Assembly (NCBI RefSeq): GCF_903181435.1
Contig: NZ_CAEUHO010000001.1
Coordinates: 2,604,001-2,668,000 of the forward strand
DNA from: Bacteroides acidifaciens
Lineage (GTDB): Bacteria > Bacteroidota > Bacteroidia > Bacteroidales > Bacteroidaceae
Direction: 5' to 3'
DNA: 64,000 bases
Both the position numbers and the translations under genes were made by a program. Position 1 is the stretch's first letter; the number at the start of each line of letters is the position of its first letter. The notes under the pieces are model-generated. The model saw only the letters and a program-made list of their open reading frames with translations. It made no database searches and was not told the origin of the DNA. This document shows positions 18,284 through 25,242 of this stretch, in pieces.

Positions 18284-18309
18284 ATAAACACACTAACTAT
18301 ATTAAATTG

Positions 18310-18342
18310 AGCGAGGAACTTTCGAGTATCCTCGCTTTTTTT
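18310..18342 (+). terminator. Terminator of the 45-codon gene
   Basis: AGCGAGGA (18310-18317) pairs with TCCTCGCT (18329-18336) and is followed by a run of T. The T-run leads straight into the next promoter box (18344-18351). Confidence 0.85.
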
Positions 18343-18343
18343 A

Positions 18344-18351
18344 TACTTTTG
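18344..18351 (+). promoter_or_regulatory. -7 promoter box of the C1 peptidase gene
   Basis: TACTTTTG matches TAnnTTTG and directly follows the preceding terminator. The leader to the ATG at 18381 is about 22 bases. Confidence 0.6.
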
Positions 18352-18380
18352 TACCCAGAATATAATGAAACACATATGTC

Positions 18381-19559
18381 ATGAAGAAATTTTTGATTTC
18401 GGTTGCGTTGCTCCTGTCAGCCGCAACCTCTTTTGCACAAACACCCGGTTATGAATTCACAACCGTTGTTTCTCACAAAGCGACTCCCGTCAAAGATCAG
18501 GGTTCTACCGGAACTTGCTGGTGCTTTGCCACCACTTCTTTCATGGAATCCGAACTGCTACGCATGGGCAAAGGAGAATATAATCTCTCGGAAATGTATA
18601 TCGTCCGCCAGAAGTACATGAATCAAATGAATGATAATTATCTCCGCCGTGGAAAAGGCAACATCGGAGAAGGAAGTCTGGCACATACATTCACAAATGC
18701 CTATAAGCAAGTGGGAATTGTTCCAGAAGAAGTTTATTCCGGTTTACTTAACGATAAAAAAGACCATAATCACGGAGCATTGACACGTTATTTCAAGGCT
18801 TTGGTGGACGCTAACATCGCTTCGAAACAGCGTACTCCGGAATTTTATGCCCTCATCAATAATCTGTTCGATACTTACTTGGGCAAGCTTCCCGAAAAGT
18901 TCACCTATAAAGGAAAAGAATATACTCCCCAGTCTTTTACAGAAAGCTTGGGATTGAATATGAATGACTATATAGAGCTGACCAGTTTCACCCATAAACC
19001 TTATTACGAGACTTTCTCACCCGAAGTTCCCGACAACTGGGAAAACCAGCCGATGTACAATCTTCCGTTGGACGAGCTGATGGCTGCCATCGACCACGCA
19101 CTGAACAACGGATATACCGTATGTTGGGACGGTGATGTCAGCGAACAAGGTTTCTCTTATAAGAACGGAATTGCCATCAACCCGCAAGTGGAAGATGTGA
19201 AAGACTACTCTACTACCGACCGTGCACGTTTTGAAACAATGCCTAAATACCAACGTATGGAAGAAGTATTCAAGTTTGAACATCCTTATCCTGAAATCGA
19301 CGTGACACCAGAAATCCGCCAGGAAGGTTATGAGAAGTTTGTGACAACCGACGACCACCTAATGCATATCACGGGCATCGCAAAAGATCAGAATGGTACT
19401 AAATATTACATTACCAAGAATTCCTGGGGAGCAGACGGCAACAAGTTCGGCGGGTATCAGAATATGTCCGAAAGTTATGTACGCGCTAAAACTATCAGCG
19501 TCATGGTACACAAAGACTCTTTGCCAAAGGAACTGAAAAAGAAACTCGGTATTAAATAA
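18381..19559 (+). CDS. Exported C1-family aminopeptidase (bleomycin hydrolase/PepC type)
   Basis: The 392-residue protein has a Sec signal peptide ending near Gln20 (SFAQ). The papain-like triad is present: Cys46 in QGSTGTCWCF, His in DHLMHITG (near 327) and Asn in YITKNSWG (near 345). Size and spacing match PepC/bleomycin hydrolase, which trims N-terminal residues from peptides, but the signal peptide puts this one in the periplasm. It is monocistronic, with its own promoter box and terminator. Confidence 0.92.
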   Translation: MKKFLISVALLLSAATSFAQTPGYEFTTVVSHKATPVKDQGSTGTCWCFATTSFMESELLRMGKGEYNLSEMYIVRQKYMNQMNDNYLRRGKGNIGEGSLAHTFTNAYKQVGIVPEEVYSGLLNDKKDHNHGALTRYFKALVDANIASKQRTPEFYALINNLFDTYLGKLPEKFTYKGKEYTPQSFTESLGLNMNDYIELTSFTHKPYYETFSPEVPDNWENQPMYNLPLDELMAAIDHALNNGYTVCWDGDVSEQGFSYKNGIAINPQVEDVKDYSTTDRARFETMPKYQRMEEVFKFEHPYPEIDVTPEIRQEGYEKFVTTDDHLMHITGIAKDQNGTKYYITKNSWGADGNKFGGYQNMSESYVRAKTISVMVHKDSLPKELKKKLGIK

Positions 19560-19577
19560 AAGATTATTCTCCAAATA

Positions 19578-19620
19578 GACAGGGCGACAAAGTATCACTA
19601 CTTAATCGCCCTATCTTTTT
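19578..19620. terminator. Terminator after the C1 peptidase gene
   Basis: AGACAGGGCGA (19578-19587 region) pairs with TCGCCCTATCT (606-616) with one mismatch, followed by five T. Convergent position suggests it may also serve the minus-strand gene ending at 19650. Confidence 0.75.
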
Positions 19621-19649
19621 ATTAACCTACTATTAAAAAACTTTCTTCT

Positions 19650-20351
19650 TTATTTCTTTCTCAACGTCACATCACTGATTTCTACAACACCACCTTTATT
19701 CTGAGCAAGAATGGCTACATAACAATCTTTCAGGATGGCAGCGTCATCATCTGTATCGGACACTTCCAGATCAGCATTGGCTTTCTTACTGCTAATGGCG
19801 TTTACCACTTGTCCCATGTCGTAGTAAACCACCACTTTGGTCCATTTATCAGCATCTTTAATCTTGAAGTTGTATTGTGCACCCGAAGCATTCGGCTGAG
19901 AATCAGCATCGTAATCCCGACGCATAAAGAATGTAGTATTGTACTTGCCATTATCATTCTTTTCTTCGTTAGTCTGCTTGATATATACACTCACCGGAGT
20001 ACCTGCTTCTTTAGCTTTTGCGTAGAAAGTGAGAACATAGATACCTTTTTCCAGCCCGTCTGTAACACGCTGTCCCAAGAAAGCCTTATACCAGGAGATG
20101 TTCTTTGAAGCACCCGAATTATCAATTTTCATAGCATTAGGATACTTGGCATCACCGGTTTGTTCCCATGCAATGGTAGTCGCTCCGTCAGTCTCATTAT
20201 TCATAATGAACCATTCGCCTGCGGTAGCCTTGTTGGCATTGGTCACCTTGTTCGTTACTTCTGTGGCAAACTTTTCGTTTTTAATCAGATTTTGAGCGCT
20301 TACAGTCACTCCTGCAATAGCCAAAAGGCCGGCAAATAATACTTTTTTCAT
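19650..20351 (-). CDS. Secreted 233-aa protein, carbohydrate-binding-module-like
   Basis: A clear signal peptide (residues 1-19, ending SAQ) is followed by a jelly-roll-like sequence starting NLIKNEKF and containing GIYVLTFYAKAKEAGTPVSV, as in CBM4/9-type and related all-beta domains. No catalytic motif is seen. It lies 54 bp downstream of the heparinase-family gene on the same strand, so binding of the same polysaccharide is plausible but unproven. Confidence 0.7.
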   Translation of the reverse strand: MKKVLFAGLLAIAGVTVSAQNLIKNEKFATEVTNKVTNANKATAGEWFIMNNETDGATTIAWEQTGDAKYPNAMKIDNSGASKNISWYKAFLGQRVTDGLEKGIYVLTFYAKAKEAGTPVSVYIKQTNEEKNDNGKYNTTFFMRRDYDADSQPNASGAQYNFKIKDADKWTKVVVYYDMGQVVNAISSKKANADLEVSDTDDDAAILKDCYVAILAQNKGGVVEISDVTLRKK

Positions 20352-20405
20352 CTTACTGTGGATTTAATTAATTATACCTATTATTTCTTCTTCTAATTTT
20401 AATAT

Positions 20406-22340
20406 CTACTTCACTTGTTGGATAACAAATCCATATTTTCCCGTCACCTTCTTTTCGTCCGTCTTCAGTGTGATGCGGTAAATCTCCTTACCCCATACGT
20501 TGGACAAGCGCGGATCATCCAATTTAATAGTTTCCAGTCCGGCTTTAAACTGAGACGGATACTGCATTTCCACCTTTTGGCCTTTTACTTCAATCCGAAT
20601 CTTTCCAGCTGATGGGAAAGTAACATTCCCCCAAGTTAAGAAATTCACTTGATTAGGGTTAATAGCCTCATCCAAGGTATAAACATCACCGATAATGAGT
20701 TTATTATTATCAAGCGTATAAGAACGAACCCAACTCTTCACTTTCGCCTCCGCCGGATAAGCGGCAGCTATATCCGTAGAGAAAACACGTTTCTTCTCGT
20801 TGCAAACCGTATTTGTTGCCTTATATTGCTGCCCGAATTTCTGTGGTACACCGTTAATCATCGGCAAGTTGTGATAATTGCTTTGCATCGTCCATATCGT
20901 ATAACGGTCTTTGCTGAATGTCTGTTTTGTATAAGTACCTACGCCTGCATCAATAATCACAGGAATCGTATTGACATACAAAGAGAATGTTCCTACATCA
21001 TTATGATTGTGGCTTTCATTATTGAATCCGCCTTTGGCAGCAACAAACATGCCATTCTTATTCTTCATGTAGCAGAATTCCGTTTCGGGATACCAAGTCA
21101 CGTCCGGCATATCATGTTTCGGAGTTGCTTTCGCCAGGTCATTGCAGCAAAGCAGAGATTGAAGCGAACGGAAAGCATCATTGCCCATTGTAGCATACGG
21201 TTTCCTGCCATTCAGCAAGTATGCTGCAAAATGCATCATTTCATCGCTGTTTACGGCTTTACCGAAACGGTAAATCAACAAAGGATCGCCACCGCCTTTT
21301 GCCGAAGCATCGGCAAAGTTCACTACCCAGCCATCACCAACGTAAGAACGGGACATATATTCTCCCATGCGGCGAATCATCGGTTCGTTAAAAAGAGATA
21401 TCTTACCACCTGTACCATCGGAAAGGATTTGAAGATAGTCATAGAGTTTTCCGGCCGCGTGTCCCCAGTAAGATGTTCCCTCTTCGCAAGCACCATCAGA
21501 TTTCACGAAATTAATGAACTTATCTACCGACTTCATGGAACGATAAACCGCTTTCGCCAATTTCTCCTTATTGTTTTCCATCAGGAAGAAACATTGCAGG
21601 GCGTTGGAGTTACACCAAGGATTCCAGTTATTGATAATTTCTCCCGGATTCCAGTTGAAAGCCATCCACCACATTTCATCATCGTTCATATAAGGGTCGA
21701 GGATTCGTTCTTTGATGGCTTTACGCATTTGCAAAGATACTACGGGATTAATCTTATCGAATGGCTTGCGGAAGAAATAGTGTACCCAAGCCATCAAAGC
21801 TCCGTAACCGCCCGAACCAAGGTCGATAATCTGTTCACGAAAGTCGGGAAGAGAGCGTTTGCTACTTTGCCGGGGTAAATGTGCGGACAAAACCCATGAA
21901 TTCATTTCACAACTCATATAAGCGCCGTTCAGCAGTTGGTCGATAAAGCGTCCTTTGCCTTCGGCCAATTCGGCAAGCATCAGAGTATTAAGTGCCTGGC
22001 GGTTGGCATCATAAGGAACTTCCATCACTTTCCGGTTACCGCTGCGTTCGTATTCCAGATAGGCAGTGGCAGGAATCAGTTGCCATTTGTAGTTGAGGAG
22101 TTTTTCGCCGGCTTCGATGAGGCGTTGTTTGTTAGGTCCCATCAGTGAGTCCCAGGCGGCGCGGTCTGTGTAAGCAGGATAAGGCACCCAGGCTTGTTTC
22201 ATTACTAACACGTTTTTCAACGTAGTTTCGTCTGCTGCCTTTTGCAGCAGGTTGCGTTCGGTGTAAGCGTTTGCCTTGAAAGAAAAACTTCCTAAAGCTG
22301 CTACTAAAAGAACACACAGCAAATGTTTCATTCGATTCAT
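20406..22340 (-). CDS. Heparinase II/III-family polysaccharide lyase-like protein
   Basis: With the start at 22340 the protein has 644 residues: a signal peptide (ending near KANA), an alpha-toroid domain (to about residue 350; NWNPWCNSN and CEEGTSYWGHAAG are its conserved patches) and a C-terminal beta-sandwich with the family motif HNHNDVGTFSLY. The longer frame to 22406 is rejected because a promoter box lies inside it (22365-22372). The fold cleaves acidic glycans by beta-elimination; the substrate (heparan sulfate, alginate, other) is not evident. Only the CBM-like gene is clearly co-transcribed. Confidence 0.88.
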   Translation of the reverse strand: MNRMKHLLCVLLVAALGSFSFKANAYTERNLLQKAADETTLKNVLVMKQAWVPYPAYTDRAAWDSLMGPNKQRLIEAGEKLLNYKWQLIPATAYLEYERSGNRKVMEVPYDANRQALNTLMLAELAEGKGRFIDQLLNGAYMSCEMNSWVLSAHLPRQSSKRSLPDFREQIIDLGSGGYGALMAWVHYFFRKPFDKINPVVSLQMRKAIKERILDPYMNDDEMWWMAFNWNPGEIINNWNPWCNSNALQCFFLMENNKEKLAKAVYRSMKSVDKFINFVKSDGACEEGTSYWGHAAGKLYDYLQILSDGTGGKISLFNEPMIRRMGEYMSRSYVGDGWVVNFADASAKGGGDPLLIYRFGKAVNSDEMMHFAAYLLNGRKPYATMGNDAFRSLQSLLCCNDLAKATPKHDMPDVTWYPETEFCYMKNKNGMFVAAKGGFNNESHNHNDVGTFSLYVNTIPVIIDAGVGTYTKQTFSKDRYTIWTMQSNYHNLPMINGVPQKFGQQYKATNTVCNEKKRVFSTDIAAAYPAEAKVKSWVRSYTLDNNKLIIGDVYTLDEAINPNQVNFLTWGNVTFPSAGKIRIEVKGQKVEMQYPSQFKAGLETIKLDDPRLSNVWGKEIYRITLKTDEKKVTGKYGFVIQQVK

Positions 22341-22364
22341 GGTATTTTGTTCATTTAAGTATGG

Positions 22365-22372
22365 CAAAGATA
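22365..22372 (-). promoter_or_regulatory. -7 promoter box of the lyase gene
   Basis: TATCTTTG on the minus strand matches TAnnTTTG exactly, 25 bp before the ATG at 22340. It fixes the choice of start for the lyase. Confidence 0.65.
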
Positions 22373-22450
22373 GCGTATCTCTATAAAAATAAGGTGAGCA
22401 AATCATACGAACCTAATGACAAAAAAGTACATACTTCAAAAATCATACTA

Positions 22451-23539
22451 TTACCATTCACTAAATTCAAAACTCAACTGCTCCCAAGCACCACGCTGTT
22501 CATCTACTTCTTCTTTCGGATTGGAAACGGAAAGTCCGATAAGCCGAATCGGGTGTTGTTCATATTCCACACTTTTCAGCAGTTCTTTTGCTAGTGGAAG
22601 TACCCGGTCCAAAGTCGTCAGTTCCTGCGATTGGGTCATACTCCGGGTGATTTGGCTAAAGTCATGAAACTTGATTTTCAAGGTAAGCGTGTTTCCCTTG
22701 AATTCTTTATGGTTGAGACGTTCAATCAGTTCCACTGCTACATGATACAGTTCGATAATAACTGAGGAACGGACTGAAATATCCCGTTCCAATGTACGTT
22801 CACACCCGATGGATTTACGAATACGGACAGCCTCTACCGGACGCTCGTCAATACCTCGCGCACATTCATAATAAAGAGCTCCCACTTTGCCGAAATGTGC
22901 TGTCAACATCTCCAACGAACATTTACGTAATTGAGCCCCATTACTGATTCCGAGCAAGTGCATCTTTTTGGCAGTCACGGGGCCCACTCCCCAAAATGAT
23001 TCGATGGGAAGACGGGCGATAAAATCCAAAGCCTGTTCCGGATGGATGGTACATAGTCCGTCCGGTTTACGATAGTCAGAAGCTATTTTTGCCAGAAATT
23101 TATTATAGGATATTCCGGCAGACGCTACCAAGTTCAGTTGTTCGCGAATTTTCTGTTTAATCTCTTTCGCTATATCCACAGCTAAGGAAATGCCTTTCTT
23201 GTTTTCTGTTACATCGAGAAAAGCCTCATCCAAAGAGAGAGGTTCGATAATATCGGTATATTCATGAAAAATCTCATGTATCTGCCGGGAAACGGATTTA
23301 TAAACGTCCATCCTGCCGGATACAAATATGAGCTGAGGACAAAGACGTTTCGCTTTTTGCGAAGACATAGCGGAACGGACTCCGTAACGCCGGGCTTCGT
23401 AACTGGCAGCAGCCACGACTCCCCGCTCTTCAGCATGACCTACAGCTACCGGTTTGCCACGAAGTTCCGGATTATCACGCTGTTCTACAGAAGCGTAGAA
23501 AGCGTCCATGTCGATATGTATAATCTTTCTCTGAGTCAT
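22451..23539 (-). CDS. dinB: DNA polymerase IV
   Basis: The 362-residue Y-family polymerase starts at 23539 (MTQRKIIH). Metal ligands are in [11 protein letters not shown] (residues 10-20) and in SLDEAFLDVT (near 102-111). Fingers, thumb (helix-hairpin-helix, FWGVGPVTAKKMHLLG) and little-finger domains are all present. It performs error-prone bypass of lesions. The frame extends to 23590 but crosses the promoter box, so that start is rejected. Its 5' third recurs as a truncated copy at 28.0-28.3 kb and a stub at 24.6 kb. Confidence 0.95.
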   Translation of the reverse strand: MTQRKIIHIDMDAFYASVEQRDNPELRGKPVAVGHAEERGVVAAASYEARRYGVRSAMSSQKAKRLCPQLIFVSGRMDVYKSVSRQIHEIFHEYTDIIEPLSLDEAFLDVTENKKGISLAVDIAKEIKQKIREQLNLVASAGISYNKFLAKIASDYRKPDGLCTIHPEQALDFIARLPIESFWGVGPVTAKKMHLLGISNGAQLRKCSLEMLTAHFGKVGALYYECARGIDERPVEAVRIRKSIGCERTLERDISVRSSVIIELYHVAVELIERLNHKEFKGNTLTLKIKFHDFSQITRSMTQSQELTTLDRVLPLAKELLKSVEYEQHPIRLIGLSVSNPKEEVDEQRGAWEQLSFEFSEW

Positions 23540-23557
23540 TCTTTGGGAATAGCAGAG

Positions 23558-23565
23558 CAAACTTA
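23558..23565 (-). promoter_or_regulatory. -7 promoter box of dinB
   Basis: TAAGTTTG on the minus strand matches TAnnTTTG, 18 bp before the ATG. The same box is kept in the truncated copy (28368-28375) and in the stub (24644-24651). Confidence 0.6.
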
Positions 23566-23651
23566 CTATATTTTTTCGAATAATCATCATTCTTTAGATG
23601 ACAGACAGGGTAAAATCCATTTATTTTCTTGTCTAAATAAAACTTTATCTG

Positions 23652-23659
23652 TATTTTTG
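23652..23659 (+). promoter_or_regulatory. -7 promoter box of rpn copy A
   Basis: TATTTTTG matches TAnnTTTG, 24 bp before the rpn ATG, divergent from dinB. An identical box precedes copy B at 28462-28469. Confidence 0.6.
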
Positions 23660-23683
23660 TAGTAGCCAATATATTAGACAATT

Positions 23684-24562
23684 ATGAATAGCAACAATAA
23701 AAATCAGATAATCCGTTTTGACTGGGCTATGAAACGTTTGCTCAGGAACAAGGCAAATTTCAGTGTCCTTGAAGGTCTGCTCACTACGTTATTGGGTGAG
23801 AAGATTATTATTCAGAGACTCCTTGAAAGTGAAAGCAATCAGGAGGATGAATATGACAAGTATAACCGTGTCGATATGCTTGCCGAGAACTCCAAGGGTG
23901 AACTGGTACTGATAGAGGTGCAGAACAATAATGAATATGCCTACTTCCAACGTATGTTGTTCGGTACTTCCAAGCTGGTGACTGAGTATATCAATAGGGG
24001 AGAAAGCTATGACAAGGTGCGTAAGGTATATAGCGTTAATATCGTCTATTTCTCTCTGGGACATGGAACTGATTTTGTTTATCATGGAAAGACGGAATTC
24101 AGAGGTATACACACCAATGATCTCCTAGAACTCACTCCATTCCAGAAGCAGACATTCAAGGTGGATACGGTAAGTCAGCTATATCCTGAATATTATATCC
24201 TGAAAGTAAACGGTTTCAATCAGGTAGCGAAAAGTCCCCTGGAAGAATGGATCTATTATCTTAACACCGGAGAGATACCTTCCACTGCTACAGCTCCCGG
24301 TCTTGAGGAGGCTCGTGAAAGGTTGAAACTGGATAGCATGACCAAGGATGAGCTTGCTGCCTATTACCGTCACTTGGATAATATTGTTATTCTTCGTGAT
24401 AATATCAATACCGAGCGTGAAGAAGGTAGAGCGGAAGGTCTTGAAGAAGGAGCAAGAAAGAAAGCTATCAAAGTCGCCCGTTATCTAAAGTCATCAGGAA
24501 CCGCAATGGAATTAATTATTGGAGCTACAGGATTATCTAAAGAAGAGATTGAAAAACTATAA
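23684..24562 (+). CDS. Rpn-family PD-(D/E)XK nuclease/putative transposase, copy A
   Basis: The 292-residue protein has the Rpn/PDDEXK_2 layout: an N-terminal region with FDWAMKRLLRNK, the nuclease core with Asp in RVDMLAEN and Glu-x-Gln in LVLIEVQNNNEYAYFQRM (residues about 63-90), then a long tail with the short repeat EGRAEGLE and a C-terminal helix pair (LSKEEIEKL). Rpn proteins of E. coli are nucleases that stimulate RecA-independent recombination. This copy has one EGRAEGLE unit and has lost its terminator, because the repeat breaks at 24600. Confidence 0.9.
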   Translation: MNSNNKNQIIRFDWAMKRLLRNKANFSVLEGLLTTLLGEKIIIQRLLESESNQEDEYDKYNRVDMLAENSKGELVLIEVQNNNEYAYFQRMLFGTSKLVTEYINRGESYDKVRKVYSVNIVYFSLGHGTDFVYHGKTEFRGIHTNDLLELTPFQKQTFKVDTVSQLYPEYYILKVNGFNQVAKSPLEEWIYYLNTGEIPSTATAPGLEEARERLKLDSMTKDELAAYYRHLDNIVILRDNINTEREEGRAEGLEEGARKKAIKVARYLKSSGTAMELIIGATGLSKEEIEKL

Positions 24563-24583
24563 TATAAACTTTTTACATAGTAT

Positions 24584-24651
24584 TTAGGAGGAACTATACA
24601 TATGTATAATCTTTCTCTGAGTCATTCTTTGGGACCAACAGAACAAACTTA
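24584..24651 (-). pseudogene. dinB stub: promoter plus first eight codons
   Basis: Bases 24600-24635 repeat the start of dinB exactly, and the sequence beyond them (to 24651) resembles the dinB upstream region and keeps the TAAGTTTG box. The reading frame is MTQRKIIH, then five foreign residues and a stop at 24584. It would at most give a 13-residue peptide. It is a third, more diverged trace of the dinB 5' end, lying right at the break of repeat copy A. Confidence 0.75.
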
Positions 24652-24721
24652 CGGAAAAAAACTGCGTAATTCTACAAAGGCAAAGCAGAAAACAAAGGAT
24701 TTAGAATGTAATCTGATAGTA

Positions 24722-24755
24722 TTTGATTAGATTTCAATAAAATTGACTACCTTTG
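24722..24755 (+). promoter_or_regulatory. Promoter of the structured-RNA/SusD-fusion unit
   Basis: TTTG at 24722-24725 and TACCTTTG at 24748-24755, 22 bp apart, form one of the clearest Bacteroides -33/-7 pairs in the window. The predicted transcript start is about 24762, exactly where the first stem-loop of the RNA candidate begins. Confidence 0.65.
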
Positions 24756-24761
24756 CAAGCG

Positions 24762-24960
24762 GATAGGGAAACTCTATCCAAGACATATTAGAAAAGAAAG
24801 AAGCGTTATGCTTATCTTGTTGTTGAAAACGTAGGAAATTTTCAAAATGAGCAAGGATGGCATAGTGGTTCTCACGCTATAGCGTGGGCTGCTATTACTA
24901 CATCTGCTCATTAGGTTTTTCCTACGACCTTCAACAAAGACGTGGCATTGCAGTTCCACG
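24762..24960 (+). ncRNA. Candidate structured RNA or 5' leader with nested long-range stems
   Basis: The segment folds by eye into: a first stem GGATAG/CTATCC (24762-24780); three nested perfect 8-bp stems, TTGTTGAA (24820-24827) with TTCAACAA (24930-24937), GTAGGAAA (24831-24838) with TTTCCTAC (24918-24925), and AATGAGCA (24846-24853) with TGCTCATT (24905-24912); an inner 14-bp palindrome CACGCTATAGCGTG (24873-24886); and a last hairpin CGTGG/CCACG (24941-24960). A short frame MLILLLKT begins at 24808 inside it. It could be a free small RNA, a regulatory leader of the downstream genes, or a remnant of a mobile element end. Confidence 0.6.
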
Positions 24961-25013
24961 CTTCGTAGTTTAATTAGACTTGGTTTAGGAACGGAACCAT
25001 AAGAGATAATTGT

Positions 25014-25211
25014 ATGAAAGAATTTGCATATTCGTACATTGAATTGGGAGAACAATATTGGTGGGCGTTTCTTATCATTTGGCTCTTGTGGATTATTGTA
25101 GCCCACATTCCCAACTTCATAGATTTCCACTATGCGGACATCATTATTCCAATCATTCTTCTGACCATTTGGGGCATATTGAAATTGCTTGTAGTTTTCA
25201 GCGCAATATAA
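25014..25211 (+). CDS. Small membrane protein (65 aa, two TM segments)
   Basis: The product has two hydrophobic segments (WWAFLIIWLLWIIVAHI and IIIPIILLTIWGILKLLVVF) joined by a short polar loop. The ATG follows AAGAGATAATTGT, a modest ribosome site. It sits between the structured RNA and the SusD-like fusion gene, 31 bp before the latter, so all three are probably on one transcript. Family and role unknown. Confidence 0.6.
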   Translation: MKEFAYSYIELGEQYWWAFLIIWLLWIIVAHIPNFIDFHYADIIIPIILLTIWGILKLLVVFSAI

Positions 25212-25242
25212 ATCGTTATCCATCAATAAAATATATACATTT

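Larger units (their letters stand above)
23231..24600. repeat. Long direct repeat, copy A (dinB 5' end + rpn)
   Basis: The segment holds the first ~103 codons of dinB, the divergent promoter region and all of rpn. It is matched by 28041-29434 with a constant offset of 4810 bp; by eye only two substitutions near the left edge, a 24-bp insertion and one or two substitutions at the rpn 3' end separate the copies. Copy A has the complete dinB on its left, but on its right it breaks off inside the terminator hairpin that copy B retains. Confidence 0.92.

Noticed and set aside
20649..21878. A 409-codon plus-strand frame
   Set aside because: It lies wholly antisense to the lyase gene, whose motifs are intact; His/Ile/Arg-rich composition is typical of a shadow frame.
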